38,687 nt of DNA from a virus, in IMG/VR virus record IMGVR_UViG_3300021061_000036, positions 1 through 38,687 of that record, one strand, 5' to 3'. Under the pieces are notes generated by a model. It was not told the origin of the DNA, did no database searches, and was given only the letters and a program-made list of their open reading frames with translations. Of this stretch, positions 7,059 to 15,119 are shown in pieces. Position 1 is the stretch's first letter. Every line of letters starts with the position of its first letter. Both the position numbers and the translations under genes were made by a program.

Positions 7059-10000
7059 GTGAAAGCTGGCAGCCTCGAGATCGAAATTTTGACGAATATT
7101 TCTCGCTTACAAAGTGAGATGGCTCAGGTCAAAAAGTCGGTCGGTGGCGCGATGGGATCTGTCACCACCGATCTGGAAAGGGCCGCATCTGCAAGCTCCC
7201 GCTTCGTGCGGGGTCAAACCGCCGTGACTGCCAGTGCTGGGCAGCAGCGCGCAGGAATGCAGCAACTCTCCTATCAGATCGGCGACGTGGCCACCCAATT
7301 CGCCTCCGGTACGCCGGCCATGCTCATCTTTGCTCAGCAGGGCAGCCAGGTGGTCCAGTCACTGTCTTTGATGCAGGGCGGTGCTAAAGGGTTCATCGGT
7401 TTCCTATCCGGACCTTGGGGCGCCACTGTGATGGGCGCAGTCACCGTGCTTGGGATGCTGATCACGAGGAAGAAGGACGCCAAGAGCGCGTCCGATGGTC
7501 TGACGACGGCGCTTCAGTATCAGAAGATGACCACGTCGGAACTGACTGCGGCGATTCACGAAAACCTGAAGGCCTCAGAGAAGGCTATCCAGAGCAGTTA
7601 CGCTATGGAAAGGGCGCACCTCGCTAGCGCCGAAGCGGCACGTGTTGAGACGGTGCGAAAGCTTAATCTTGCGAAGGCAAACCTGGAGGCAGCACAATCC
7701 GCTCAGCAGGCGCACGCTGCACAAAGCCCCGGCGATCCGGGAGCGACGGGTGCTGGCGGCGCCCTAGCACTTCGCACCGGTCTCCACGAAATGGCCATCA
7801 AGCGTCTGAATACTGCGATTGGCGAGGCCGATAAGACAATCCGCCAACGCCAGATCCCGCTCATCAGGCGTGAGGTTACTGCGGCAACAGACGAGGCTGC
7901 TGCGGCGACCTTGCGTTACGACAAAGCTGAGGCCGGTCTTACCAACCGCTTCAGCGAAGGGCGGTTGAACGCCGTCAGCTATCAGCGGGAGCTTCAGAAG
8001 CTCACCGGCATCCGCGATCGCGAAGTTGAAGCCGTTAAAGAGGCCGAGAAGGCGCAAAGCCGCGCCGAAGCTGCTGCTCGTGCTGCCGACAAGAAGGCTG
8101 AGGCCAAAGCTCGCGCTGAAGCCAAGGCGGCAGAACGCAGGGCGGCTCAGGAGGCCAAGGCTGCGGCACGCATAGAGGCTCGCTTGGCTCTGGAGTCCTC
8201 CGCTGCGGAAGCAACGATTGGCGGAATAAGCCGAGTGGCAGCCGCTTACTTGGAGAGCGATGCGGCCGGAATGATTGCCGAGGCTCGTGCAAACTCAGTC
8301 GCGAACTCCATGAAGCGGGGCGCCGACATAGAGGCGGCTGCCGCGCAGGAACTCCGGAAGAATATCGTCCAGCGTGGCGAAGACGCGGCCAAACAGATAG
8401 CGGACCTTCAGGCTAGCACGCGGGCGCGTGAACTCGCGAACACCGCTGTGGCTGCTGGCACCATGACAGTCGAAGAGGCGAACGCTGCCATTCAGGACGA
8501 GATGGCGCTTAGGCCAATCGCCACCGCGCTCGCTGCTGCCCAAGCCAGGGGGTACACTGATCTAGCCGTCGAGCTGGAGCGCATTATTGGCCTGATGAAG
8601 CAGGCAAGGGTTGCCGACCGCGGCTCTGCCAATCAGCTGGCGACCCAATCTGATATCGAGAAGAACAAGCAGCAGATTGATCAGCTCAAGCTAGAAACGC
8701 AGCTTCTCGGCGTTGGCAACCGGGAACGGGCAGTCAGGCTCGCCCAACTTGCTGCCGAGCAGAAGCTCAAGTCGCGACCTGGGCTAGACCCGAACGAGCG
8801 GGCTGCATTCATCAAGTCGGAAATCGACCTCGCCAATGCCCAGGAGGACAACCGCGAGGCCGCAGACGCATTCAACGCCTCACTCGAAGCTCAACTAGGG
8901 CTGATGGAGCAGATCGACGAGCGCGCCAACATCATGGCGGACGTTCTGGAGTCTGCGTTCGGTCGTGCAGGTGCTGCCCTTGGGGATCTCCTCGTCACCT
9001 TCAGCGAATACGGGGTCAAGCAGGAGCAGATTGCGCTCGAAGAGGAGCGTCGGACCAGGGCCGCTGGCAGCAATCAGGAAGAACTCGCCCGCATAGCAAT
9101 CTGGTCTGCCCGTGAAAGGACGATCGCTGAGGAGCGCTTCTACGGCGACGCGATTGGCGCGGCGAAGGGGCTCTTCAAGGAGAACAGCACCGGCTACAAA
9201 GCGATGGTCGCGCTCGAGAAGGTTCTCGCGGCCATTCGCATCGCCAACATGATAAAGGCAATTGCGGTCGACCTGGGCATGACGGCCAAGAGCGTGGCGA
9301 ACGCAGGTGTCCGCGGAAGCGCAGACGCAGCTGCCGGCGCGGCCAAAATGTTCTCCTTCCTCGGGCCGTTCGCCTTCCCGGTTGTTGCCGCAATGGTTGC
9401 TCTGCTCGCGAGCATGGGCCTCAAGGGCTTGGGCGGTGGCAGCAAAGGCCCGTCCATTCCCACGGCGGAAGAGCTTCAGGAGCGGCAGGGCACCGGCTCT
9501 GTCCTCGGCGACACCAAGGCCAAGTCAAACAGCATCGAGAACTCGCTTGCCCTGATGCTCAAGAACACGAACCGCGACCTGGAATATTCCAACCAGATGG
9601 TTCGCTCGCTGCGTGCCATAGAGAGCAGCATCGGCAACCTCGCGTCTCTCATTGCCCGTCAGCTTGGCGTCGGCGGTGGGTTGGACGCTTCCAGTCTGAA
9701 CCTCGGCACGGTTACGAAGGGTGGGCTCCTTGGTGGCGTCCCGGTTGTCGGCGCTCTCATCGGCGCGCTCTTCGGTAAGAAGACGATCACCCGCGAGCTC
9801 CACGACCAGGGCATTGAGTTCGATCCCGGCACCGTGGGCACCATCATCGCCAATGGGATCACTGCCGACCTCTACCAGCAGGTTCTGAAGACCTCGAAGA
9901 AGAGCGGCTTCCTCGGTCTAGGTAAGTCCACCAAGACGAGTATCGAGACGAGCACGAGCGCGGCCGACGCTGACCTGACCGGCCAAGTTGCGTTGCTCGT

Positions 10001-12422
10001 GGGGAGCATGCGGACTTCGATCGTCGAAGCAGCCGGCATCATTGGTGTCGAAGGCGCCGGAGCCATGCTGGACGCCTTTAACGTCAACATCGGCAAGATC
10101 TCCTTCAAGGACCTGACTGGCGAGGAGATCGAGAAGGAGCTTGCGGCGGTCTTCTCCAAGCTCGGCGACGACATGGCAGCGGCTGCTGTCGCTGGCCTGG
10201 CCGAGTTCCAGAAGGTCGGGGAAGGGCAGTTCGAAACGCTCGCCCGCTTGGCCCGTGAGTACATGACCATCGATTCTTCGCTGAAGAGCATCGGCATGAG
10301 CTTCGGCGCAGTGGGTACGGCTTCGGTCGGTGCGCGTGCGGCTCTCATCGACTTGTTTGGTGGGTTGGACGCATTCCAAGAGCAGACAAGCTTCTTCCGC
10401 GAAAACTTCCTCTCCGAAGCCGAGCAGATGGCGCCGATTATCGCCGCCGTCGGTGCCGAGATGGCGCGGCTCGGTCAGTCGGGTGTGGATACCAAAAACG
10501 AGTTCAAGAACCTTGTCCTCGGGCTCAACCTGTCCACCGAAGCCGGTCAGTCCATGTACGCATCGTTGATGAGCGTGGCGCCAGCTTTCGCCAAGACGGT
10601 GGAATATACGGCCAAGCTCAACGGCGAAATGGGCAACACCGCCAAGACTGCCGAGCAACTGGCGCAAATCGAGAAGCAGCGCCGCTCGCTGGAAATCCAG
10701 CTGATGGAGGCACAGGGCGACGCACAGGGCGCTTTGAATGCTAAGCGGGCTGATGAGCTTGCTGCGCTCGATGAGACCCTGAGAGCCCTTCAGGCGCAAG
10801 TCTGGGCGGCTCAGGATGCGGCACAGGCACAGCGGGAACTGGCAGCGGCTCAGGAAGCCTTAAGCCGGCAACGTCGGGATCTCGACATTCAGCTCATGGA
10901 AGCGCTGGGCAACAGCACGGCTGCCCTCGCTGCCCGTCGCCAGGATGAGCTTGCCGCATTGGACGCCTCCCTTCGTCCTATTCAGCAACAGATTTGGGCG
11001 GCTCTCGACAACAAGGCGGCACAGGAAGCACTCGCCGCGGCTGAGGCACAAGCGGCGCAGGTTGCGGAGGAAGCAGCTGCGGCTGTCCTGGCCCTCGCTC
11101 AGCAAAGGCGCACGCTAGAGATTGAGCTGATGGAGGCTCAGGGTCTCACCACTGAAGCCCTTACCGCACGCCGTCGCATGGAACTGGAGGCGATGGATGC
11201 CAGCCTCCACGCCTTGCAACAGCAAGTCTGGGCCGCTCAGGACGCAGCAGTCGCCAATGCGGCTCTCGCACAGGCTCAGGCTGACGCGGCGGCAAGGGCG
11301 GAAGAGATTGCACGTCGTCGAGCAATCTTGGAAATCGAGCTTCTGCGGGCAACCGGACAGGAAGTCGAAGCGGTTGCCCGTGAGCGGGCTGCCGAGCTCA
11401 GTGCATTGGATGCAAGCCTTCATGCTCTGCAGCAGAATGTCTGGGCAGCGCAGGATGCCGCTAAGGCTCAGCAGGACTACGCATCTTCAGTCGACGACGG
11501 GGCACGGGCCGCGGAGGATCTTCGCCGCGCCCGTGTGTCAATGGAGGTTCGCCTTCTCGAACTAAGCGGCAACGCAGCAGCGGCGACGGCCTTGCGTCGG
11601 CAGGAAGAGCTCGCTGCCCTGGATGCAAGTCTGAGACCGCTCCAGCAGTCCATCTGGCATTTGGAGGACATTGCTGAGGCTGCCGAACGTGTCGGTAAGG
11701 CCAGAGACGTTCTGACGGACGCTTACAAGCGCGAGAGTGGGGCGCTTCAGGATACCATCGACAAGTTCAGCGGCTTCGGGGACAGCCTCCGCAAGTTCCG
11801 CGGCACGCTCGGGGCAACGGCGGACGGTGCAGCCGACATCTATCGCCAGGCACAGGCCCGCTTCGTCGACACAAGCTCACTTGCTCGCATGGGCAACGAG
11901 AAGGCTCTGGGCGAACTGGAGAACGTTGCACAGGACTTTCTCACTGCCAGCAAGAACCAGGCGGGGTCGCTTCAGGATTATCAGCGCGATGTTGCTCGGG
12001 TCATGCGCTCGGTGGACCAGGCTATCGGCTCCACGGATGAGGCGGTAGACTATGCTCAGGCGCAGCTGGACGCGCTGGACCAGTCAGTCGCCGGCCTAAT
12101 CGAAATTAACCAGAGCGTACTTTCCGTCCGCGATGCGATCGATGCGCTTGAGGCTGAAATGGCTTCCAGTGGGATCGTCCAACCGCAGGTCACGCAGGTT
12201 CCTTCGACGGCTTTCATGGCCAATAGCCAATCGGTGCAGGTGGATAACACGGCTGTCGTCAGTCAGCTTTCGAATATCGGTTCGGACGCTCGAGTTCACG
12301 CCGCCTCAATCGCCGAGATGCTGGGCAAGGTGGTTCGCTGGATTGATCGGATTGAGGGCGATGCGTTGCCCGTCAGAACCCTCGACGGTGACGTGATCGC
12401 CACTCGCGAAGTCTGGCCGTAA
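7059..12422 (+). CDS. tail tape measure protein
   Basis: 1787 residues from GTG 7059, with GGAAGGAGG just upstream. The N-terminus has the usual tape-measure pattern LQSEMAQVKKSVGGAMGSV, then YQIGDVATQFASGTPAMLIF and SQVVQSLSLMQGGAKGFIGF. Hydrophobic segments near residues 115-137, 765-795 and 888-908 may form the membrane-active part. Long Ala/Glu/Lys/Arg-rich stretches (about 330-390) are coiled coil. Residues about 1207-1548 hold five degenerate repeats. The tape measure fixes tail length; at about 0.15 nm per residue this predicts a tail near 270 nm. No lysozyme or peptidase motif was recognised. Confidence 0.92.
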   Translation: MKAGSLEIEILTNISRLQSEMAQVKKSVGGAMGSVTTDLERAASASSRFVRGQTAVTASAGQQRAGMQQLSYQIGDVATQFASGTPAMLIFAQQGSQVVQSLSLMQGGAKGFIGFLSGPWGATVMGAVTVLGMLITRKKDAKSASDGLTTALQYQKMTTSELTAAIHENLKASEKAIQSSYAMERAHLASAEAARVETVRKLNLAKANLEAAQSAQQAHAAQSPGDPGATGAGGALALRTGLHEMAIKRLNTAIGEADKTIRQRQIPLIRREVTAATDEAAAATLRYDKAEAGLTNRFSEGRLNAVSYQRELQKLTGIRDREVEAVKEAEKAQSRAEAAARAADKKAEAKARAEAKAAERRAAQEAKAAARIEARLALESSAAEATIGGISRVAAAYLESDAAGMIAEARANSVANSMKRGADIEAAAAQELRKNIVQRGEDAAKQIADLQASTRARELANTAVAAGTMTVEEANAAIQDEMALRPIATALAAAQARGYTDLAVELERIIGLMKQARVADRGSANQLATQSDIEKNKQQIDQLKLETQLLGVGNRERAVRLAQLAAEQKLKSRPGLDPNERAAFIKSEIDLANAQEDNREAADAFNASLEAQLGLMEQIDERANIMADVLESAFGRAGAALGDLLVTFSEYGVKQEQIALEEERRTRAAGSNQEELARIAIWSARERTIAEERFYGDAIGAAKGLFKENSTGYKAMVALEKVLAAIRIANMIKAIAVDLGMTAKSVANAGVRGSADAAAGAAKMFSFLGPFAFPVVAAMVALLASMGLKGLGGGSKGPSIPTAEELQERQGTGSVLGDTKAKSNSIENSLALMLKNTNRDLEYSNQMVRSLRAIESSIGNLASLIARQLGVGGGLDASSLNLGTVTKGGLLGGVPVVGALIGALFGKKTITRELHDQGIEFDPGTVGTIIANGITADLYQQVLKTSKKSGFLGLGKSTKTSIETSTSAADADLTGQVALLVGSMRTSIVEAAGIIGVEGAGAMLDAFNVNIGKISFKDLTGEEIEKELAAVFSKLGDDMAAAAVAGLAEFQKVGEGQFETLARLAREYMTIDSSLKSIGMSFGAVGTASVGARAALIDLFGGLDAFQEQTSFFRENFLSEAEQMAPIIAAVGAEMARLGQSGVDTKNEFKNLVLGLNLSTEAGQSMYASLMSVAPAFAKTVEYTAKLNGEMGNTAKTAEQLAQIEKQRRSLEIQLMEAQGDAQGALNAKRADELAALDETLRALQAQVWAAQDAAQAQRELAAAQEALSRQRRDLDIQLMEALGNSTAALAARRQDELAALDASLRPIQQQIWAALDNKAAQEALAAAEAQAAQVAEEAAAAVLALAQQRRTLEIELMEAQGLTTEALTARRRMELEAMDASLHALQQQVWAAQDAAVANAALAQAQADAAARAEEIARRRAILEIELLRATGQEVEAVARERAAELSALDASLHALQQNVWAAQDAAKAQQDYASSVDDGARAAEDLRRARVSMEVRLLELSGNAAAATALRRQEELAALDASLRPLQQSIWHLEDIAEAAERVGKARDVLTDAYKRESGALQDTIDKFSGFGDSLRKFRGTLGATADGAADIYRQAQARFVDTSSLARMGNEKALGELENVAQDFLTASKNQAGSLQDYQRDVARVMRSVDQAIGSTDEAVDYAQAQLDALDQSVAGLIEINQSVLSVRDAIDALEAEMASSGIVQPQVTQVPSTAFMANSQSVQVDNTAVVSQLSNIGSDARVHAASIAEMLGKVVRWIDRIEGDALPVRTLDGDVIATREVWP
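10677..11700 (+). repeat. five degenerate repeats within the tape measure gene
   Basis: Units begin near 10677, 10869, 11103, 11313 and 11523, with periods of 64, 78, 70 and 70 codons. Each has the plan RR-x-LEI-x-LMEA-x-G, then an Ala-rich segment, then ELAALDASL-x-LQQ-x-W-AAQDA. The DNA copies have diverged while the protein pattern is kept, so this is an old, selected duplication in the helical rod rather than a recent repeat. Confidence 0.85.
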
Positions 12423-13465
12423 TGAGGATTATTCGGCCGGCGACAATCAACGACGCCGCCCTGACCGCCAGCACCGTCCCGGAGACGGCTCCTGCTGCCT
12501 ACGCAGGGGGAACGACCTACGCCTTGGGCGCTCGGGTGTCGGTCTTCAGCGGCACTGTGGCGACAGTCTACGAAAGCCTCCAGGCTTCGAACACCGGGCA
12601 CACGCCAGCTTCTTCTCCAACATGGTGGGCGGAAGTCGGCACAACCTATTCCACTTATTCAACGGTCACCACTTACGCTCAGGGTGCCATTGTAATCGAT
12701 CCCGTGGCCCATCGGGCATACGAGAGTGTACAGGCGAGCAATCTCAATCATGCACTGACGGACCCCACGTGGTGGCTGGATCTTGGCCCGACGAACCGTT
12801 GGCGCATGTTCGACCAGAGCAACAGCAGCCAGACGACTGCCGAAGAGGTGATCCAGGTCCAGCTGCTTATTCCGGGTCGTGTGAATGGCTTGGCTTTGCT
12901 CAACATCGAAGCAGAGACGGTTGATGTTGTCGCTTCGATCGGCGCCACGGAAGTCTACAACCAGAGCTTCACGATGTCGTCCTCCACCGGGATCGCCGAC
13001 TGGTACGACTACTTTTTCGAGGAAATCGTTCGCAAGCCAGACCTCGTGGTCGCCGATATGCCGAACTACTCGAACATGGCGATCACGGTAACGATCTCCC
13101 GTCCTGGCGGCACAGTTCGCACCGGAGTCTTGGTTGTCGGGCAGACCAAGGACCTGGGCATGACGCTCGCTGGCATGGGTGCCGGCATCATCGATTTCAG
13201 CCGCAAAGAGACTGACGACTTCGGCAACGCGCAGCTTGTGGAGCGCGCTTTCGCAAAGCGGCTTGATGCGCGGGTGGTGGTGGAAAACTCGGCCGTCGAC
13301 TCAGTCACGTCCATCCTTTCGCAGCTGCGCGCCACGCCAACCGTCTGGATCGCTGCCAGTCAGTATTCAGCCGCCACGATCTTCGGCTTCTACCGCAACT
13401 TCAGCGTGACCTTTGAATATCCGACCCAATCAATCTGCCTGCTCGAGATCGAGGGACTTACCTGA
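12422..13465 (+). CDS. tail tip/distal tail protein with two CBM5/12-like modules
   Basis: 347 residues; the ATG overlaps the tape measure stop by one base. Two consecutive modules (about residues 28-75 and 80-125) share the plan YxxGxxV, YES-L/V-QASN, TWW, as in small carbohydrate-binding modules of the CBM5/12 type. The middle is a beta-sandwich-like region (LLIPGRVNGLALLNIEAETV, VASIGATEVYNQSF). The C-terminus (FGFYRNFSVTFEYPTQS, LLEIEGLT) resembles the last strand of phage distal tail or hub proteins. Position directly after the tape measure supports a tail-tip role with surface-glycan contact. The exact family is uncertain. Confidence 0.75.
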   Translation: MRIIRPATINDAALTASTVPETAPAAYAGGTTYALGARVSVFSGTVATVYESLQASNTGHTPASSPTWWAEVGTTYSTYSTVTTYAQGAIVIDPVAHRAYESVQASNLNHALTDPTWWLDLGPTNRWRMFDQSNSSQTTAEEVIQVQLLIPGRVNGLALLNIEAETVDVVASIGATEVYNQSFTMSSSTGIADWYDYFFEEIVRKPDLVVADMPNYSNMAITVTISRPGGTVRTGVLVVGQTKDLGMTLAGMGAGIIDFSRKETDDFGNAQLVERAFAKRLDARVVVENSAVDSVTSILSQLRATPTVWIAASQYSAATIFGFYRNFSVTFEYPTQSICLLEIEGLT

Positions 13466-14718
13466 TGCCCCTACCTACCGTGACGCCGCTACCGACGCCG
13501 CCTCAGCGGGGACAGGAGCCGGGAGAGTTCGTCCTGAATGCAGACACTTGGGTGGATGCCGTCACCACGTTTTCTAACCAATTGAATGTCTTCGCCCCTG
13601 CGCTTGTCTCGGAGTTTACCGCAATCGCGGTCGCAGCTGCAGCATCGAACGCGGCTGCCGCCCAGGCTGCTGAGGACGCAGCTGAGGCCGCCCGTGACCA
13701 GGCAGTAGCCGCAGCATCGTCGGTCAACGATGCCAATCTCGTCCACAAGACGGGTGCGGAGACGGTGGGAGGGTTGAAGACCTTTTCAGACGGCATCAAG
13801 ATCAACAACCAAACCCTGGACGGCCTCACTGCTGCCGGCCTCGCTCTAATCGAGGCAGCTGACGCACCAGCGCAGAGAGCCCTGCTGAATGCTTCCGGCT
13901 ATACCGTTGTTGCCCAGGCAACGAGCTTCACAATTGCGTCTGCCGATGCCGGCAAGATGTACGATGTCACGACAATGGCGGCGCCAATCACCGCCACGCT
14001 TCCAGCTGCAAGCTCGGTGAATGCCGAATTCTCAATCAAGATCATCAACCGCGCCTTCGACCAGAGCACGATCCGCTATGTCACTTTGACGCGGAACGGC
14101 TCGGACACCATCGACGGAACCGCAGCTAACCTCATCATCTACGGGGAGAACGTGACGCTGCGGCGCAATGCTGCCGGAACAGGATGGCTCGTTGAAAAGA
14201 GCAGGGAGGCACTTTGCTGGGACTTTGTCGCAGGCTCAACCGCAAGCGCCTTCGACTTCACCGTGCCCTTCAGCGACACGCAATTCGAAGCTTACATGAT
14301 CGAATATGCGCTGACCAACGGAGGCACGCAGCAGGAACTGGCTTTCAGGCTTGGCATCGGTGGGACGGTCATCACCACCAACAGCTATAATGTCGGCCAC
14401 ATGTACACCAACGCGGGTGCTACACCGACCGCGATCGCCGGCACCGCGAGCTCTTTCGCGTCAGTGAGGCCGCTGTTTGCTGCTGGCGCCAGTGTGTCCG
14501 GTATCATCATGATTGAGAATGCGCGGGGAACGGGCGGGGGAATGAGCGGTCCTCGCCTCAAAGGCCGTCATGACATGGCCCACGACTCAATTGGGTTGTG
14601 GTCAGCTAATTGCTCAACAGCTGGAGCGCTCAGCTCGTTTCGCATCTTCGCAGGCAGCGCTATCGATTTCACGGCTGGGTCGCGGTTCCGGATCTTCGGC
14701 TTAAGGAAGGGCAGCTAA
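13465..14718 (+). CDS. tail fibre protein
   Basis: 417 residues; the start overlaps the previous stop (TGATG). The Pro-rich beginning is followed by a segment of Ala-rich coiled coil (about 50-95) typical of trimeric fibres. Then comes LVHKTGAETVGGLKTFSDGI, a repeat motif common in phage fibre shafts, and beta-rich sections (TATLPAASSVNAEFSIKIIN and others). The C-terminal domain (about 245-417), with many Gly/Ala/Thr, may be the receptor-binding head. A small chaperone-like gene follows immediately. Confidence 0.8.
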   Translation: MPLPTVTPLPTPPQRGQEPGEFVLNADTWVDAVTTFSNQLNVFAPALVSEFTAIAVAAAASNAAAAQAAEDAAEAARDQAVAAASSVNDANLVHKTGAETVGGLKTFSDGIKINNQTLDGLTAAGLALIEAADAPAQRALLNASGYTVVAQATSFTIASADAGKMYDVTTMAAPITATLPAASSVNAEFSIKIINRAFDQSTIRYVTLTRNGSDTIDGTAANLIIYGENVTLRRNAAGTGWLVEKSREALCWDFVAGSTASAFDFTVPFSDTQFEAYMIEYALTNGGTQQELAFRLGIGGTVITTNSYNVGHMYTNAGATPTAIAGTASSFASVRPLFAAGASVSGIIMIENARGTGGGMSGPRLKGRHDMAHDSIGLWSANCSTAGALSSFRIFAGSAIDFTAGSRFRIFGLRKGS

Positions 14719-14719
14719 G

Positions 14720-15037
14720 ATGGCCACCATCATCATCGACGGCGAGCGGCACGAAGTTGATGCCGAAGACCTCGTCCTCGTCGACCAGGCTCCTTCCGTT
14801 CCTAACTCCGTCACGCCGCGCCAGCTTAAACTCGCACTGCTCGCCTCGGGGGACCTTGACCGGATCGAAGCCTTCGTTGCGAGTCCTGCAGTGCCGCGGG
14901 ACGCTCAGATCTCCTGGAACAATGCGATTGAGTATCGCCGCGACGACATGATGCTGAACAGCATGGCTGCGGTGCTCGATCCTCCGATGTCGCCCGAGCA
15001 GATCGACAACATCTTCCGAGCCGCGGCCGAGCTCTGA
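14720..15037 (+). CDS. small tail-fibre-associated protein, possible fibre assembly factor
   Basis: 105 residues from ATG 14720 behind GGAAGGGC. The sequence contains VTPRQLKLALLASGDLDRIE, ISWNNAIEYRRDDMMLNSMA and a closing EQIDNIFRAAAEL. This helical plan (TPRQ-x-x-x-AL, a W-x-x-A-x-E/x-R segment, ID-x-x-F-x-x-A) is common in short phage proteins encoded just after fibre genes. It probably acts in fibre assembly or attachment; no direct proof is visible. Confidence 0.7.
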   Translation: MATIIIDGERHEVDAEDLVLVDQAPSVPNSVTPRQLKLALLASGDLDRIEAFVASPAVPRDAQISWNNAIEYRRDDMMLNSMAAVLDPPMSPEQIDNIFRAAAEL

Positions 15038-15119
15038 CGCTCCCGATAATTCCAAGACTCGCACGACGAAAGGTGCAACCGATGGCTGACGCCTGCTCTT
15101 CAAACATGGTGGCTTGCTG

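Noticed and set aside
9918-10799. 293-codon minus-strand frame opposite the tape measure gene
   Set aside because: Antisense shadow of a repetitive Ala/Glu-rich coding region; no start signal or family pattern.
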